Source: a virus. Taken from it: a DNA stretch of 50,867 nt. Position numbers and translations under genes: made by a program. The DNA is taken from IMG/VR virus record IMGVR_UViG_3300009374_000002, positions 1 to 50,867 of that record; one strand, 5' to 3'. The notes below the pieces were generated by a model, which was given only the letters and a program-made list of their open reading frames with translations, did no database searches and was not told the DNA's origin. This document shows positions 23,765-33,226 of the stretch, one piece after another; within the stretch, counting starts at the first letter, position 1, and the number at the start of each line of letters is the position of its first letter.

Positions 23765-26047
23765 ATGGCAGATGTAGCCATACACTTGAAGAGCTTGCCG
23801 GGTGCGGATGTTGCGCATGACGTGACGTTCTACGAGGAGCCACCGTACGGTGGTGGCCGTGAGGACCGGGATACGATGGTGGGAGTGATGGATGGAGCCA
23901 TACGTACCGGAGAGCGGCGTATACGTAGGGACTTGATGTTACGGGACGTTTACTTGCAGCGGGCCGATAAACTGGCGTTGGATGACTTGGCCGAAAGCCG
24001 TGAGCGGGTGGTGGTGAGCCCGCCGTGGGATGGGGAAGACACACTTACTTACCTGCCGCTGCAGGGCACGCTGTACGACCAATGGGTTGAGGACAAGCGG
24101 GGGCAGATAACATTCGCCCGCAAGTGTACCCGTTTCAACCCCGTAACGGGTGCCCCGGTTGGATTCGATGAACCCCTCTACACTGACGCCCCCTTCGGTA
24201 AGGGCATCAACGTGGGTGATGTGATAAATGACACCCACTTTCCCAGCTTCGAGGTAAAGTCATACGTTACGGTGAACGCCAGCGACTCGGGCTCGACCAC
24301 GGTTATAACAGTCAAGGACGCCACGCACTTCTATGCCACCCAGCTCGTGATGGTTAGCACTGAGGGTGTGGCAACGAACTTGTATGAGGCGGCAAAGATA
24401 TCGAGCATTTCAGGCAACCAGCTCACACTGACAGATACTGCTGGTACTGCTGCATTGACCAATACGGCATCATTCACTCGGGCCAACCGGACGTATGTTT
24501 CGAGTAACCTCATATCTGATGGCCAGATGGAAGACTCGGGTATGGGTAGCTGGGCCGATACTGGCTCGCCTTCATTGACTCAGAAGACGGATACGATGCA
24601 GGAGACAGGCAGCCGGGGGCTGTATTGTGAAGCTGGTGATGCGAATGATGGTGTTATACAGACGCTGACATTCCAGGGCGGCACGGACTTGGTGGTTTTC
24701 ATACGGGTACGGAATATATATGTGACGGCTGGTGGTGAGCTGCAGGTGCGTTTAGAAGATCAAGAAGAGCAGTACAATGGCACAGCATGGACATGGTTGC
24801 GGTATTGTTATCAGGTTGGCGGGGCGGGTGACCAGACGTTCCGGCTCTATATAAGGCAGAACGATGGCAATGCGTTGGCCTTTGTGGTTGACCGTGTTGA
24901 GATGTATGAGAATGCTGTTGGTAATGGTGGCTTCGAAGGAGTGTATGTCGGTGGTGCCGGGAGCGATGTTGCGCCGGAATGGGCGGCTGATGGAGCGGGG
25001 ACATTCGATGAATCGGCAACCGAGCACAGTGGAGATGCGGCCCAAGATATTGATGTCGCGGCTGCGGCTCGCGGTATCGTCTCCTCGGCCAATGTGTTTG
25101 CGTCTGGGGCTTGGTATTATGTCGGAGGATATTTTCAGGTATCATCCGGCGAAGCGCTTATTTCCACTGAGTCGGCTAACGAGATTGTAGCCGAACTCGA
25201 TAGCACCGTCTATGCCTCATATGCAGTCGCTCATGCGCTATGGCTTGCGGACGCAACAGAAAAAATTAAAGTGCTTTCTGATAGCGGTGCGGCTGACTTC
25301 TTGGTTGATGACGTGTGGGCCATCCGCATCCCGGGCACCTCGTCCGACGGCGGGCCGTACGATGACGCATACTACGACCTCCCGGAGGCGCTTTCGACGA
25401 CCGGGTTCACGGTGTTTGGGATGTGGCGACCTGATTCTGCTAGAGATGCTGCTGCCATCGACCCATACATGGTCGGCTTTTCAAGAAGAACATATGACTC
25501 GAATGACAAATTCTTGGTCGTTTACGATGAGTCTGTCGGCAAACTTGTGTTCCACATGGAGGAGGATGGAAATGGCTCTGTCAGAATCGAGTTGGCTGAT
25601 TTGTTTTCGGCTGGGGACGATGTGTTCTGGGCGTATAAGATTAGTGGGGCGGCGGGGTCACAAAATGCGAAGGCGTGGTTTAAGGTCGGGAGCGATGCTA
25701 CAGTAACCGGAACTGTAGGCTCCGGGGAAACACCGACCGGAATGACTCGTATGTGGGTTGGGCGTTCTCCTGCATCTTATGGTTTCTTCGCTCGTGGTGC
25801 GCTTGTTTGCATCCTGATAGAAAACTCAGTCCTTACTGATGCCCAAGTCGAGGCGCTCCTTGACTTGTTTGCTGGCACCGACGCCAACCGACTGGCCCTG
25901 CTGGAGGAGGTGCATAGTGTTGAGTATGAGATAGAGCCGGGCAGCATGGAAGTGATACCGCAGCAGCTGGGCGGCATGTACCGTGCGAACCTTACGTTGC
26001 GTGAAGTGAGCAGGGTGGGTGAGCCGGTGAGTGTGCAGGACGCCTGA
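23765..26047 (+). CDS. Large tail/baseplate protein with carbohydrate-binding-like domains (paralogue 2)
   Basis: 760 residues. ATG at 23765 is chosen because GGGGGAGTGACGAGA precedes it and the N-terminus then aligns with paralogue 1. The plan is the same: conserved attachment N-terminus, CBM-like blocks (NLISDGQMEDSGMG; GNGGFEGVYVGG), a LamG-like block (DAYYDLPEALSTTGFTVFGMW) and conserved C-terminus (LALLEEVHSVEYEIEPG). A composition shift appears at about 25010-25860. The pair arose by tandem duplication, with later divergence of the sugar-binding middle. Confidence 0.7.
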   Translation: MADVAIHLKSLPGADVAHDVTFYEEPPYGGGREDRDTMVGVMDGAIRTGERRIRRDLMLRDVYLQRADKLALDDLAESRERVVVSPPWDGEDTLTYLPLQGTLYDQWVEDKRGQITFARKCTRFNPVTGAPVGFDEPLYTDAPFGKGINVGDVINDTHFPSFEVKSYVTVNASDSGSTTVITVKDATHFYATQLVMVSTEGVATNLYEAAKISSISGNQLTLTDTAGTAALTNTASFTRANRTYVSSNLISDGQMEDSGMGSWADTGSPSLTQKTDTMQETGSRGLYCEAGDANDGVIQTLTFQGGTDLVVFIRVRNIYVTAGGELQVRLEDQEEQYNGTAWTWLRYCYQVGGAGDQTFRLYIRQNDGNALAFVVDRVEMYENAVGNGGFEGVYVGGAGSDVAPEWAADGAGTFDESATEHSGDAAQDIDVAAAARGIVSSANVFASGAWYYVGGYFQVSSGEALISTESANEIVAELDSTVYASYAVAHALWLADATEKIKVLSDSGAADFLVDDVWAIRIPGTSSDGGPYDDAYYDLPEALSTTGFTVFGMWRPDSARDAAAIDPYMVGFSRRTYDSNDKFLVVYDESVGKLVFHMEEDGNGSVRIELADLFSAGDDVFWAYKISGAAGSQNAKAWFKVGSDATVTGTVGSGETPTGMTRMWVGRSPASYGFFARGALVCILIENSVLTDAQVEALLDLFAGTDANRLALLEEVHSVEYEIEPGSMEVIPQQLGGMYRANLTLREVSRVGEPVSVQDA

Positions 26048-29000
26048 TGCCAATTGCTGTATTGCATCCTACGGTGGCCTATTGGGCCGACGAGCGGAAC
26101 CCTGCCACCACGCATGGTGGCGAGGACACGCTGGAGCTGGATGCCAATGTAGATGACCGCAAGTATGCATATGTGAAGTTCGATTTAAGCTCCATTCCCG
26201 CCAGCGCCACCATCATTGATGCCCACCTGCGGTTGTACGTCGAGGTGGCTGCCTACACGGGTGACGCAGTAACTGTTCACCGTTGCACCACGGCGTTCAC
26301 CGAGGCCAGCACGTGGGCGTCGAAGCCCTCGGTGGCGGGGTTTGCTACCGAGGCAATGCTCAATCACCCGAAGCAGCATACGTGGGAGGACTGGGAGCAG
26401 GAGTGGAGCGGGTATGACCCACGGGGTACGTATGGGGTGCCCCGGTACTGGTGCCAGCGCATGGTCGAGGATTGGTATGACGGCACCTATGACAACCATG
26501 GATTCGCCATAATAATTGCAGACGGTGCCGATGCCTATACCTTGACGGGTCGCATAGGTGTCTATCACCTCAGGCCAATACTTGAGGTGGAGTATGCTGA
26601 AGGGGATACGTTGCCCGCCAGTGCTGGGGATGACGTGGTTGACCTTGTGGGCAGCGCACTGGATGCCTTGAACATGGGTACCGTTACTGGGCTTGATTGG
26701 GCAGTTACGTTGGAATTGGATGACGGGGACGAGGACGTGACGGGTGCGTTGGCTGGAAGCCCCATGCTGCGCAGGAAGGCCGGGTTTGTTGGGGAGCGGG
26801 CCGAGCTGGGGCGCTTTACCATGAAGCTTGAGAACGTGGACGGTCGGTACAGCCCCACCAATCGGGCCAGCCCCTTGTACCAGCGCCGGGCGTATGGGCG
26901 GACGGTGAAGATTGAGGCCACGGTGTTGGGGCAGACAGTAAGTGCGTACCAAGGCGAAATAGATGATGTGGTGCAGTACGATGATGGCACCACAGAGGTG
27001 CTGACGACCAGCGTGCTGCGCAGGAAGTTGGCCTACAGGTTGAATACCCCCATGGAGAACTATGGGGTTGACCCAATAGTACGCAGCAGCCTGGTGAAAA
27101 AGAACCCTGCTGACATATTGTATGACATTGCTCACAATTACTCGGGCCTGCCTGATACGAAGATAAATCTCAGCACACTGGTGGCGGCCAAGGCCATATG
27201 GACGGCACAGGGTGTTACGCTGAGTGCCACGTGGGATAACGAGGAGGCATGGGCTGAGTTGCTGGCGGTGGCTGAGGCGGCCATGTGTACGGTGTACCCT
27301 GATGCATTGGGCCGACTGGCCTTCAAGGTATGGGTGCCGAGCGAGCCGACCACGACGGACCTTGAGCATGCGGGAACGTTGCGGTGGCGTGAGGACACTG
27401 GGGTGGTGCACAACGTGCTGGTGCTGGGGTATGAGTGGGTGCCGCCGGGTGAGGAGGAGCCGGTTGGGGGTGAGGTGAAGATGGCCGACCGGGCCTCGTT
27501 TGATGATTATGGACAGCGGGACAAGACGATTAGCACCCGGTACATACGCACCCCTGAGCTGGCTACGAAGATGGGACAGCTGTACTTGCAGGCATTGGCT
27601 GACCCGCTGGGCAGGGGGGCAGCCGAGGGTGGTGTGGCGTGGCTGCAGCACGACCTGTTCGATGCGGTGCGTGTTGTGCGGACCGTAGATGAGCTGGACG
27701 AGTCGTGCCTTGTCACAGAGCAGCGCATTGACATATTGGGCGGCAAGGTTGGTGTGGAGTTTGTGCGGGCCAACTGGCCGCTGCCCCGGCGGGACTTTGT
27801 CAACCTGTTGGACTGGTCTACGGGGGCCGTGAGTGAGTCGTACGTGGGCTCAATGGCCAACCCCGTGGCTGATAGCATTACAGGACCAACGCTGCAGAGC
27901 GATGGTTCGATGGAATTCACCATAGGCTGGACATACGATGTGGTGGATGTACCTCACCGGGGGTTCGCCATCTTTGCCAATGCCGCCACCAGCAGTCCAG
28001 CCGGTGTGCCTACAGTAGCCAGCCACGATCTGCTGTTCTTTGTTGAGGCCAATGCCCGCAGCTACACCTTCACTGGCCTCCCGGCCAACTCCTATGTCAC
28101 TGTCATCGTGGCCGCATACCGTGGCACTACTACCCGGCCATATTATGGGACACTGGTTGGTTCGGATGCAACCCCCGACTGGACGGACGTGAACCTGGTG
28201 GGCAGCATCATAAGTGGCAGCGTGCCTACCAATGCCCCGGCCATAAGTACCGGTGCGGCTGATGCTGACCCGCTGGGCGGAACCTTCTACACGTTGGTCT
28301 GGACGTACACGCAGGGCGCCATAGAGGCCGAGGGGTTCTACCTTATAGCCAACTTCGGTGAAGCCTCGCCCGGCCTCCCGACGCTGGCTGACCATGAATG
28401 GGGCATGTATATGGACCCGCGGGTACGGACTATAACGATACCCGGCCCGAAGATGACCAAGTACACCTCGTTCGGTATTGCAGCCTATAGGCAGACCATT
28501 GTGGGGCTTGCGTACACGGCGCTGGATACACATGCGCAGTGGACTGACCTGCGGGCTGGTACTGCCAACATAATTGGTGACACGGTATATGTGGGTGACG
28601 ACGAGGATGTCACGGGCAAGAACTTGCGGGACCGGACTAAAGATGCAGCGCCTACCAATGACCCAGCTGCGGCGTCGATTGCTGTCACCGAGGAGGATGA
28701 TGGCTCGGGTCGTGTTACAGTGGGCTGGACGTATGCACAAGGTGCTCTTCCAGCCGATGGGTTGTTGCTGTTGATAAACATCAGTGATGCTGCTGATAAT
28801 GCAGCTCCAACCGTGACCTCGTTTGATATGTCCCAACAGGTAGCTGCGGCCAATGACACGTACGAAGTCATCGGATTCCCGTCAACGAAGTATTTTTATT
28901 TCGGCATCGTAGCCTACCGTGACACACTCACAGGTCGCCAGTATGGGGCAGTCATCACTTCGGCAACAGCCCCGGATTGGCAGAACTTCCAGGTGGCAGC

Positions 29001-29781
29001 AACCATAACGCTGGACGATGACGTCGAGGTAGATGGGCGCACCCTTGTTCTTATTAAGACCGATGTTGATGATGCGTTCCTTAAAACCACCAACGACACA
29101 GATGACCTTGTTGAAGGTGCTGCGAAATTCGTTACCGCCAACGAGAAGCTTGGTGCCGAGGATGCGTTCGCCCATCTGGACGATGATGGTCTGAAGGCTA
29201 CTGCCAAGATAGGTGCTACACTGGCCAGCACGGTTGAGTCAAATTCCAATGATGCATTCTTGAAATCCACCGACGACTCAAGCAATTTACCAATGGCATC
29301 CGCTCCCAGCGTTTCAGTCGATGATGTTATTGGCGAGGTTCTGATTTTCAATGACAACTTCATCACCAGCGCCGGTGGAGCAGATACCACCACGCCACCA
29401 CAGCGCACGTTCACGAGGAATACGTCCGGCGTCGAAGTGTACTATATGCTCAAGGCTGTGTTCCGGAAGCTGGCCGGGTATAACACCATGCGGTGCGTGG
29501 CGTATGTGAAGGAGTCATCAACGTGGGACACCAACCACGACTCAGACATCATGCTTCGTATAATGAATTACACTGGCCTTGTGCAGCAGTTGATTCTCAA
29601 CACCGACATCACTGGGGTTGGGGCATATACAAAGACAACTATGGACCTTGATATTTCCGGGCTTACCAATGGGGAGATATATCAGGTATGGCTCGGGTAC
29701 GAAATTGACAACAAGGTTGGTGGCAGCGGCTCCACATCAATCTACATGTGGGCACCTGTTCTTGTGGCGCGACCGGAATAG
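26047..29781 (+). CDS. Giant tail hub/fibre protein: DNRLRE - hub - FN3-like repeats - jelly roll
   Basis: 1244 residues, ATG overlapping the previous stop. Residues 1-185 are a DNRLRE-type beta domain (YAYVKFDLSSIPASATIIDAHLRLYV) found in secreted adhesive proteins. About 200-600 resemble a tail-hub protein (GELGRFTMKLENVDGRYSP-like region, ILYDIAHNYSG). Three FN3-like repeats follow, starting near 609, 722 and 864, each with a WTY, AAYR/AYR and PDW or QW signature. A repeat-like linker (DDAFLKTTNDTDD; NDAFLKSTDDSS) leads to a C-terminal jelly roll (about 1090-1244). It probably builds the tail tip and binds the host surface. Confidence 0.72.
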   Translation: MPIAVLHPTVAYWADERNPATTHGGEDTLELDANVDDRKYAYVKFDLSSIPASATIIDAHLRLYVEVAAYTGDAVTVHRCTTAFTEASTWASKPSVAGFATEAMLNHPKQHTWEDWEQEWSGYDPRGTYGVPRYWCQRMVEDWYDGTYDNHGFAIIIADGADAYTLTGRIGVYHLRPILEVEYAEGDTLPASAGDDVVDLVGSALDALNMGTVTGLDWAVTLELDDGDEDVTGALAGSPMLRRKAGFVGERAELGRFTMKLENVDGRYSPTNRASPLYQRRAYGRTVKIEATVLGQTVSAYQGEIDDVVQYDDGTTEVLTTSVLRRKLAYRLNTPMENYGVDPIVRSSLVKKNPADILYDIAHNYSGLPDTKINLSTLVAAKAIWTAQGVTLSATWDNEEAWAELLAVAEAAMCTVYPDALGRLAFKVWVPSEPTTTDLEHAGTLRWREDTGVVHNVLVLGYEWVPPGEEEPVGGEVKMADRASFDDYGQRDKTISTRYIRTPELATKMGQLYLQALADPLGRGAAEGGVAWLQHDLFDAVRVVRTVDELDESCLVTEQRIDILGGKVGVEFVRANWPLPRRDFVNLLDWSTGAVSESYVGSMANPVADSITGPTLQSDGSMEFTIGWTYDVVDVPHRGFAIFANAATSSPAGVPTVASHDLLFFVEANARSYTFTGLPANSYVTVIVAAYRGTTTRPYYGTLVGSDATPDWTDVNLVGSIISGSVPTNAPAISTGAADADPLGGTFYTLVWTYTQGAIEAEGFYLIANFGEASPGLPTLADHEWGMYMDPRVRTITIPGPKMTKYTSFGIAAYRQTIVGLAYTALDTHAQWTDLRAGTANIIGDTVYVGDDEDVTGKNLRDRTKDAAPTNDPAAASIAVTEEDDGSGRVTVGWTYAQGALPADGLLLLINISDAADNAAPTVTSFDMSQQVAAANDTYEVIGFPSTKYFYFGIVAYRDTLTGRQYGAVITSATAPDWQNFQVAATITLDDDVEVDGRTLVLIKTDVDDAFLKTTNDTDDLVEGAAKFVTANEKLGAEDAFAHLDDDGLKATAKIGATLASTVESNSNDAFLKSTDDSSNLPMASAPSVSVDDVIGEVLIFNDNFITSAGGADTTTPPQRTFTRNTSGVEVYYMLKAVFRKLAGYNTMRCVAYVKESSTWDTNHDSDIMLRIMNYTGLVQQLILNTDITGVGAYTKTTMDLDISGLTNGEIYQVWLGYEIDNKVGGSGSTSIYMWAPVLVARPE

Positions 29782-29792
29782 GAGAGAGCGGT

Positions 29793-29981
29793 ATGACAGA
29801 TTTTGTACAGATTGGCGTCTTTGCCCTTAATATCGGGATTGCGTTTGGTGGCGGCATGTTATGGCAGAAGGTACGGGGGCATGATGAGAGCCTGAAAATT
29901 GGGCGGGAGCGGATGCAGTCCATCGACGACAAGCTCGATGATGTCATCGTCGGGCTTGCGAAAATCAACGGGGGTAATTGA
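29793..29981 (+). CDS. Small membrane protein, holin-like
   Basis: 62 residues. ATG at 29793 follows GGAGAGAGCGGT. One hydrophobic segment (about residues 4-22) is followed by a charged coiled coil (MQSIDDKLDDVIVGLAKI). Small one-span proteins of this type sit next to the endolysin in many siphoviruses and act as holins or XhlA-like haemolysin proteins. The next gene is an amidase, which supports a lysis role. Confidence 0.6.
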   Translation: MTDFVQIGVFALNIGIAFGGGMLWQKVRGHDESLKIGRERMQSIDDKLDDVIVGLAKINGGN

Positions 29982-29982
29982 C

Positions 29983-30606
29983 ATGTCCGAGGAATTCCGT
30001 GTCATACTCAGCGTTGGTCATGGCAAGCGGTGGGTCGACGGGCGTCTGGAAGACTGGGAAGGCGCCGAGAACCATCGGGTCAGTCTGACCGAGCACAAGA
30101 CCTGTGCGAAGATTGCGCGCGTTCTGTACGCGATGCTAGAACCAGACCGCCGGTTCTTCGTATCTGAGCTCCCTGTCGGGAGTCTGCCATTGCGAGAACG
30201 GATACAGTTGGCCAACGAGCAGCATGGCATAGCGCCGTACAACCTGGCCGTGGAGCTGCACCTGAATGCCTTCCACCAGCAGGGACCAGATTACTGCGAG
30301 GTATACCATTGGCACACCAGTAACAAGGGCCAGGCATACGGGGATGCTTTCCTTGAGGCCATGGCCGATGCCTTGGGCATGGATGACATGCGCAGGGACG
30401 GGGTCAGTGAGCCTTTCGGTGACGAGACATGGGAGGAGAGCCGGGCCGGGTGGGTAAAGGGCACGGACATGCCTGCCCTCATCGTGGAGCCATGGTTCAT
30501 ATCAAACGACAGCCGGGCCACCGAGGCCATAGTGGGGGGACTTGTGCCCGCCACGGCATGGGCATGCTACCGGGGGCTGGCTGCCTGCACGGAGGTAGTA
30601 GAATGA
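29983..30606 (+). CDS. N-acetylmuramoyl-L-alanine amidase (endolysin, Amidase_3)
   Basis: 207 residues, ATG at 29983 preceded by GGGGG. The zinc-site pattern is H13 (SVGHG), E29 (AENHR), H93 (ELHLNA) and catalytic E169 (LIVEPWFIS), matching the Amidase_3 family that cuts the bond between MurNAc and L-Ala. No signal peptide or separate wall-binding domain is seen, so export probably relies on a holin. The stop overlaps the next gene. Confidence 0.88.
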   Translation: MSEEFRVILSVGHGKRWVDGRLEDWEGAENHRVSLTEHKTCAKIARVLYAMLEPDRRFFVSELPVGSLPLRERIQLANEQHGIAPYNLAVELHLNAFHQQGPDYCEVYHWHTSNKGQAYGDAFLEAMADALGMDDMRRDGVSEPFGDETWEESRAGWVKGTDMPALIVEPWFISNDSRATEAIVGGLVPATAWACYRGLAACTEVVE

Positions 30607-30836
30607 ATATTGCCGAGAAACTCATGGAAGATTTTCGTACGGCACAGGAAGAAGCACACAAGATCATTGTTGCTGGCGACAACAAGAAAGATGTCGACTG
30701 CATCGAGGCCATGTTTGACCCACTCAAGGGGGAACTCCGGTTCGTTAGAAACGGGGAAACAACCGACTTTTTCAAGGTCACGGAGTTAGGTGCGGTAAAG
30801 GCGCTATTGACTGCACTGACAAAGACAACCACATAG
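30603..30836 (+). CDS. Small protein of lysis operon
   Basis: 77 residues, ATG overlapping the endolysin stop. It is mixed alpha/beta, with no membrane span and no recognised motif. It is translated with the lysis genes. Function unknown. Confidence 0.6.
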   Translation: MNIAEKLMEDFRTAQEEAHKIIVAGDNKKDVDCIEAMFDPLKGELRFVRNGETTDFFKVTELGAVKALLTALTKTTT

Positions 30837-30846
30837 GAGGCATACC

Positions 30847-31293
30847 GTGGGAGATATCCTCACGACCATTGCTGATTGGGTCAGCAAGGTACCGGGCGAC
30901 GTCTGGAACCTGCTGCCTGGGCTGGGGCTGCCGGGCTGGTTGGCTTGGCTGCCGAAGGTCTTTACCGGTGGTGCTGCACTGGCAGGCATCACCCGGTTCA
31001 TTCCCGACAACTGGTGCTACCAACCCATCGTGCAGTTCTTCGACAAGCTCGGCCTTGCTGTTGGCCTCCCGCTGCGGGCGCTGGGCATTGCCATGTCCAA
31101 GGGTGGACGCAATCTGTTGGGACGGCGGCTGTGGGAGAAGATTGAGGTCAACGTATTCGAAAAGGGCATCAACCTCATCTTCCGTGCCGTAGTTGACGGG
31201 CTTGTTCTGTTCGTTCAACGCATACGAAGCAGTTGGTTGGACGGGCTGGACGCCGATGACCCCGGCGTGGGTAATACCCACCGAGTAGGCTGA
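30847..31293 (+). CDS. Membrane-associated protein of lysis region
   Basis: 148 residues, GTG start after AGGAGGCATACC. It has hydrophobic and amphipathic stretches (LPGLGLPGWLAWLPKVFTGGAALAGI about residues 24-49, and LIFRAVVDGLVLFV near 115). It could be a second holin, an antiholin or a spanin-like factor, but none can be asserted. It ends the late operon. Confidence 0.5.
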   Translation: MGDILTTIADWVSKVPGDVWNLLPGLGLPGWLAWLPKVFTGGAALAGITRFIPDNWCYQPIVQFFDKLGLAVGLPLRALGIAMSKGGRNLLGRRLWEKIEVNVFEKGINLIFRAVVDGLVLFVQRIRSSWLDGLDADDPGVGNTHRVG

Positions 31294-31328
31294 TTCGCCC
31301 AGAGGGCCGAGAAATCGGCGCACGAGAC

Positions 31329-31375
31329 AGCCCCGTGACGGCCCGAACGCCGGGGTGCTGGTATGATTGTATGCC
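31329..31375 (+). repeat. 47-bp non-coding element, copy A
   Basis: It begins AGCCCCG, contains CGAACGCCGGGG and TATGATT, and ends ATGCC. It matches 46084-46130 at 36 or more positions without gaps. CCCCG and CGGGG can pair around the centre. TATGAT resembles a -10 box preceded by TGG (extended -10), but no -35 is seen at 17 bases. It may be a second promoter class or a regulator site. Confidence 0.6.
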
Positions 31376-31519
31376 TGAATCAATGGTGATTTCTACCAGA
31401 TAAACCGTGCAGGGGCCGAGAAGCCGTGTGCCAGTGGCCACGGCTGTGGTGGGTGGCGCCGGGATAATGGCCTCCCCCGGTGTCCACCCACCCGCTTATG
31501 ACAGCAGAAATCAAACAGC

Positions 31520-31573
31520 TACACATTGCCGTACCCCTTCCCTATTATAGTGCCGCAACCAGCAACCAGAGGG
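31520..31573 (+). promoter_or_regulatory. Early promoter P1 with AACCAGCAACCAG leader
   Basis: The -10 is TATTAT (31543-31548), with TTGCCG at 31526-31531, and a weak -35 TACACA 17 bases upstream. The leader GCAACCAGCAACCAG then runs into the helicase ribosome site. Two other promoters (39054 and 42434) share the TGCCG-N11-TATNAT core and the same leader. Confidence 0.7.
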
Positions 31574-31585
31574 AGAATAGCAAGG

Positions 31586-33226
31586 GTGAGATTGGACGTT
31601 ACCGAGAACCGGTTGGTGCTGTATACCGCACACGGCGACCGTATGACGGCCAAGAGCATCCCCAATTACAGATGGGACCCCGAGAACAAGCGGTGGCAAT
31701 ACCCACTGACACGTGAGCAGTATGAGGTCATATTGGCACGGGCACCCGGCGTGCGGGTTGCGCCACGGGTGGAGCAAGCACTCGAGATGCGGGAGGCACC
31801 GTGGCGTGAGGCGGCACGTGTGAAGGAACAGCGGGACGTCGCCGTCACGGACTACAAGTTCCATACCGTACCATTCCTGCACCAGCGTATTGCATTCGCC
31901 TTTGCCCGTGAACTGCCAGCAGCAGCCCTGCTGATGGAGATGGGCACAGGCAAGACCAAGGTGGCGCTTGACCTGATAGCATGGCGCAAGAGCCGGGGCG
32001 AAGTGGACCGGGTGCTGGTGGTAGCACCCAACAGTGTGCTGGACGTATGGGTGGAGGAGGCTGCCACCCATACCCCACAGCTCACTGCCGTAGTGCTGCG
32101 GGGTGACCGCAAGAAGCGGTTGGCCCTGTTGGAAGGGAACCACGACCTGTATGTGGTGAACTATGAGGGGGTGCGGGTGCTGGTGGACGCCCTGCTCAAG
32201 CGGGGCTTCGGTATGGTGGTGGCCGATGAGTCGAGCCGCATCAAGAACCATAGTGCCCAGCAGAGCAGGTGCATGCACCGGCTGGGCAATAAGGCCACCT
32301 ACCGGCTGGCCTTGACTGGGACACCGGTTACGCAGAACCCCCTCGATATATTCAGCCAATACAAGTTTCTGGACCCCGACATCTTCGGTGGCTCATTCTA
32401 TCGCTTCCGCAGCAGGTACGCCGTCATGGGAGGGTACGGTGGCTACGAGGTCATTGAATGGGCCAATATGCCGGAGCTGCATGAGCTGGTATACAAGGTG
32501 GCCATACGGTACCGGAAGCAGGACTGTTTGGATCTGCCGGAGAAGCTGTACACCACACGCCGGGTTGAGTTGACCAAGGGGCAGGCCGAGGCATACGCAC
32601 AGATGCGTGACGAGATGATTGCATTGGTTGAAGGGCAGGTGGTTGTGGCGCCCATAGTGCTGACGAAGCTGGTGAGGCTGCAGCAGATTACCAGCGGGTT
32701 CGTCAAGACACTTGAGGGCGTCGAGGTAGAGTTGCCGGGTGACAACCCAAAGCTGAAGGCGTTGGAGGAAATACTGGACGAGGCCACAGGCAAGATTGTC
32801 GTGTGGGTACACTTCGTCCATGACTACCACATGGTGATGGACCACGCAGCCCAGGCGGGGCTGAACCCGGTGGGGCTTGCCGGTGAGGTGCCGCAGGTAG
32901 ACAGGGCGCCAGCTATTGCCAAGTTCCAGACCGATGACACGTGCCGGGTTTTCGTGGGCCAAGTGCAAACGGCCGGGCTGGGTATAACCCTGCATGCTGC
33001 CGATACGGTAGTGTATTACTCTAACCCATTCAGCCTCGAGTGGCGACTGCAGAGCGAGGACAGGACGCACAGGATTGGACAGAAGCGTAATGTGACATAC
33101 GTGGACTTGGTGGCTACCGGGACCATTGACGAGACAGTTGTGAAGATATTGAAGCGGAAGCAGAGTTTAGCCGACCTTGTTACGGGTGATAACATTGGGG
33201 CCGTGATGGATGGGGGAATAGAATGA
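31586..33226 (+). CDS. SNF2-family DNA helicase/ATPase
   Basis: 546 residues. GTG at 31586 is chosen because it follows GAGGGAGAATAGCAAG; an upstream TTG at 31526 lies inside the promoter. Motif I is MGTGKT (G120-T124), motif II is DESS (D214/E215), motif III LTGTP, and the C-terminal RecA domain has SLEWRLQSEDRTHRIGQK (motifs V/VI). Residues 1-95 form a small N-terminal beta domain. Phage SNF2 proteins remodel or translocate along DNA in replication and recombination. It starts the replication operon. Confidence 0.88.
   Translation: MRLDVTENRLVLYTAHGDRMTAKSIPNYRWDPENKRWQYPLTREQYEVILARAPGVRVAPRVEQALEMREAPWREAARVKEQRDVAVTDYKFHTVPFLHQRIAFAFARELPAAALLMEMGTGKTKVALDLIAWRKSRGEVDRVLVVAPNSVLDVWVEEAATHTPQLTAVVLRGDRKKRLALLEGNHDLYVVNYEGVRVLVDALLKRGFGMVVADESSRIKNHSAQQSRCMHRLGNKATYRLALTGTPVTQNPLDIFSQYKFLDPDIFGGSFYRFRSRYAVMGGYGGYEVIEWANMPELHELVYKVAIRYRKQDCLDLPEKLYTTRRVELTKGQAEAYAQMRDEMIALVEGQVVVAPIVLTKLVRLQQITSGFVKTLEGVEVELPGDNPKLKALEEILDEATGKIVVWVHFVHDYHMVMDHAAQAGLNPVGLAGEVPQVDRAPAIAKFQTDDTCRVFVGQVQTAGLGITLHAADTVVYYSNPFSLEWRLQSEDRTHRIGQKRNVTYVDLVATGTIDETVVKILKRKQSLADLVTGDNIGAVMDGGIE

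Larger units (their letters stand above)
31294..31585. other. Non-coding gap between lysis and replication modules
   Basis: 292 bases carrying a 47-bp element repeated at 46084, a 7-bp-stem hairpin at 31422-31445 (AGCCGTG/CACGGCT, no U run), and an early promoter at 31520-31548 with its leader. This looks like the late/early boundary. Confidence 0.6.
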
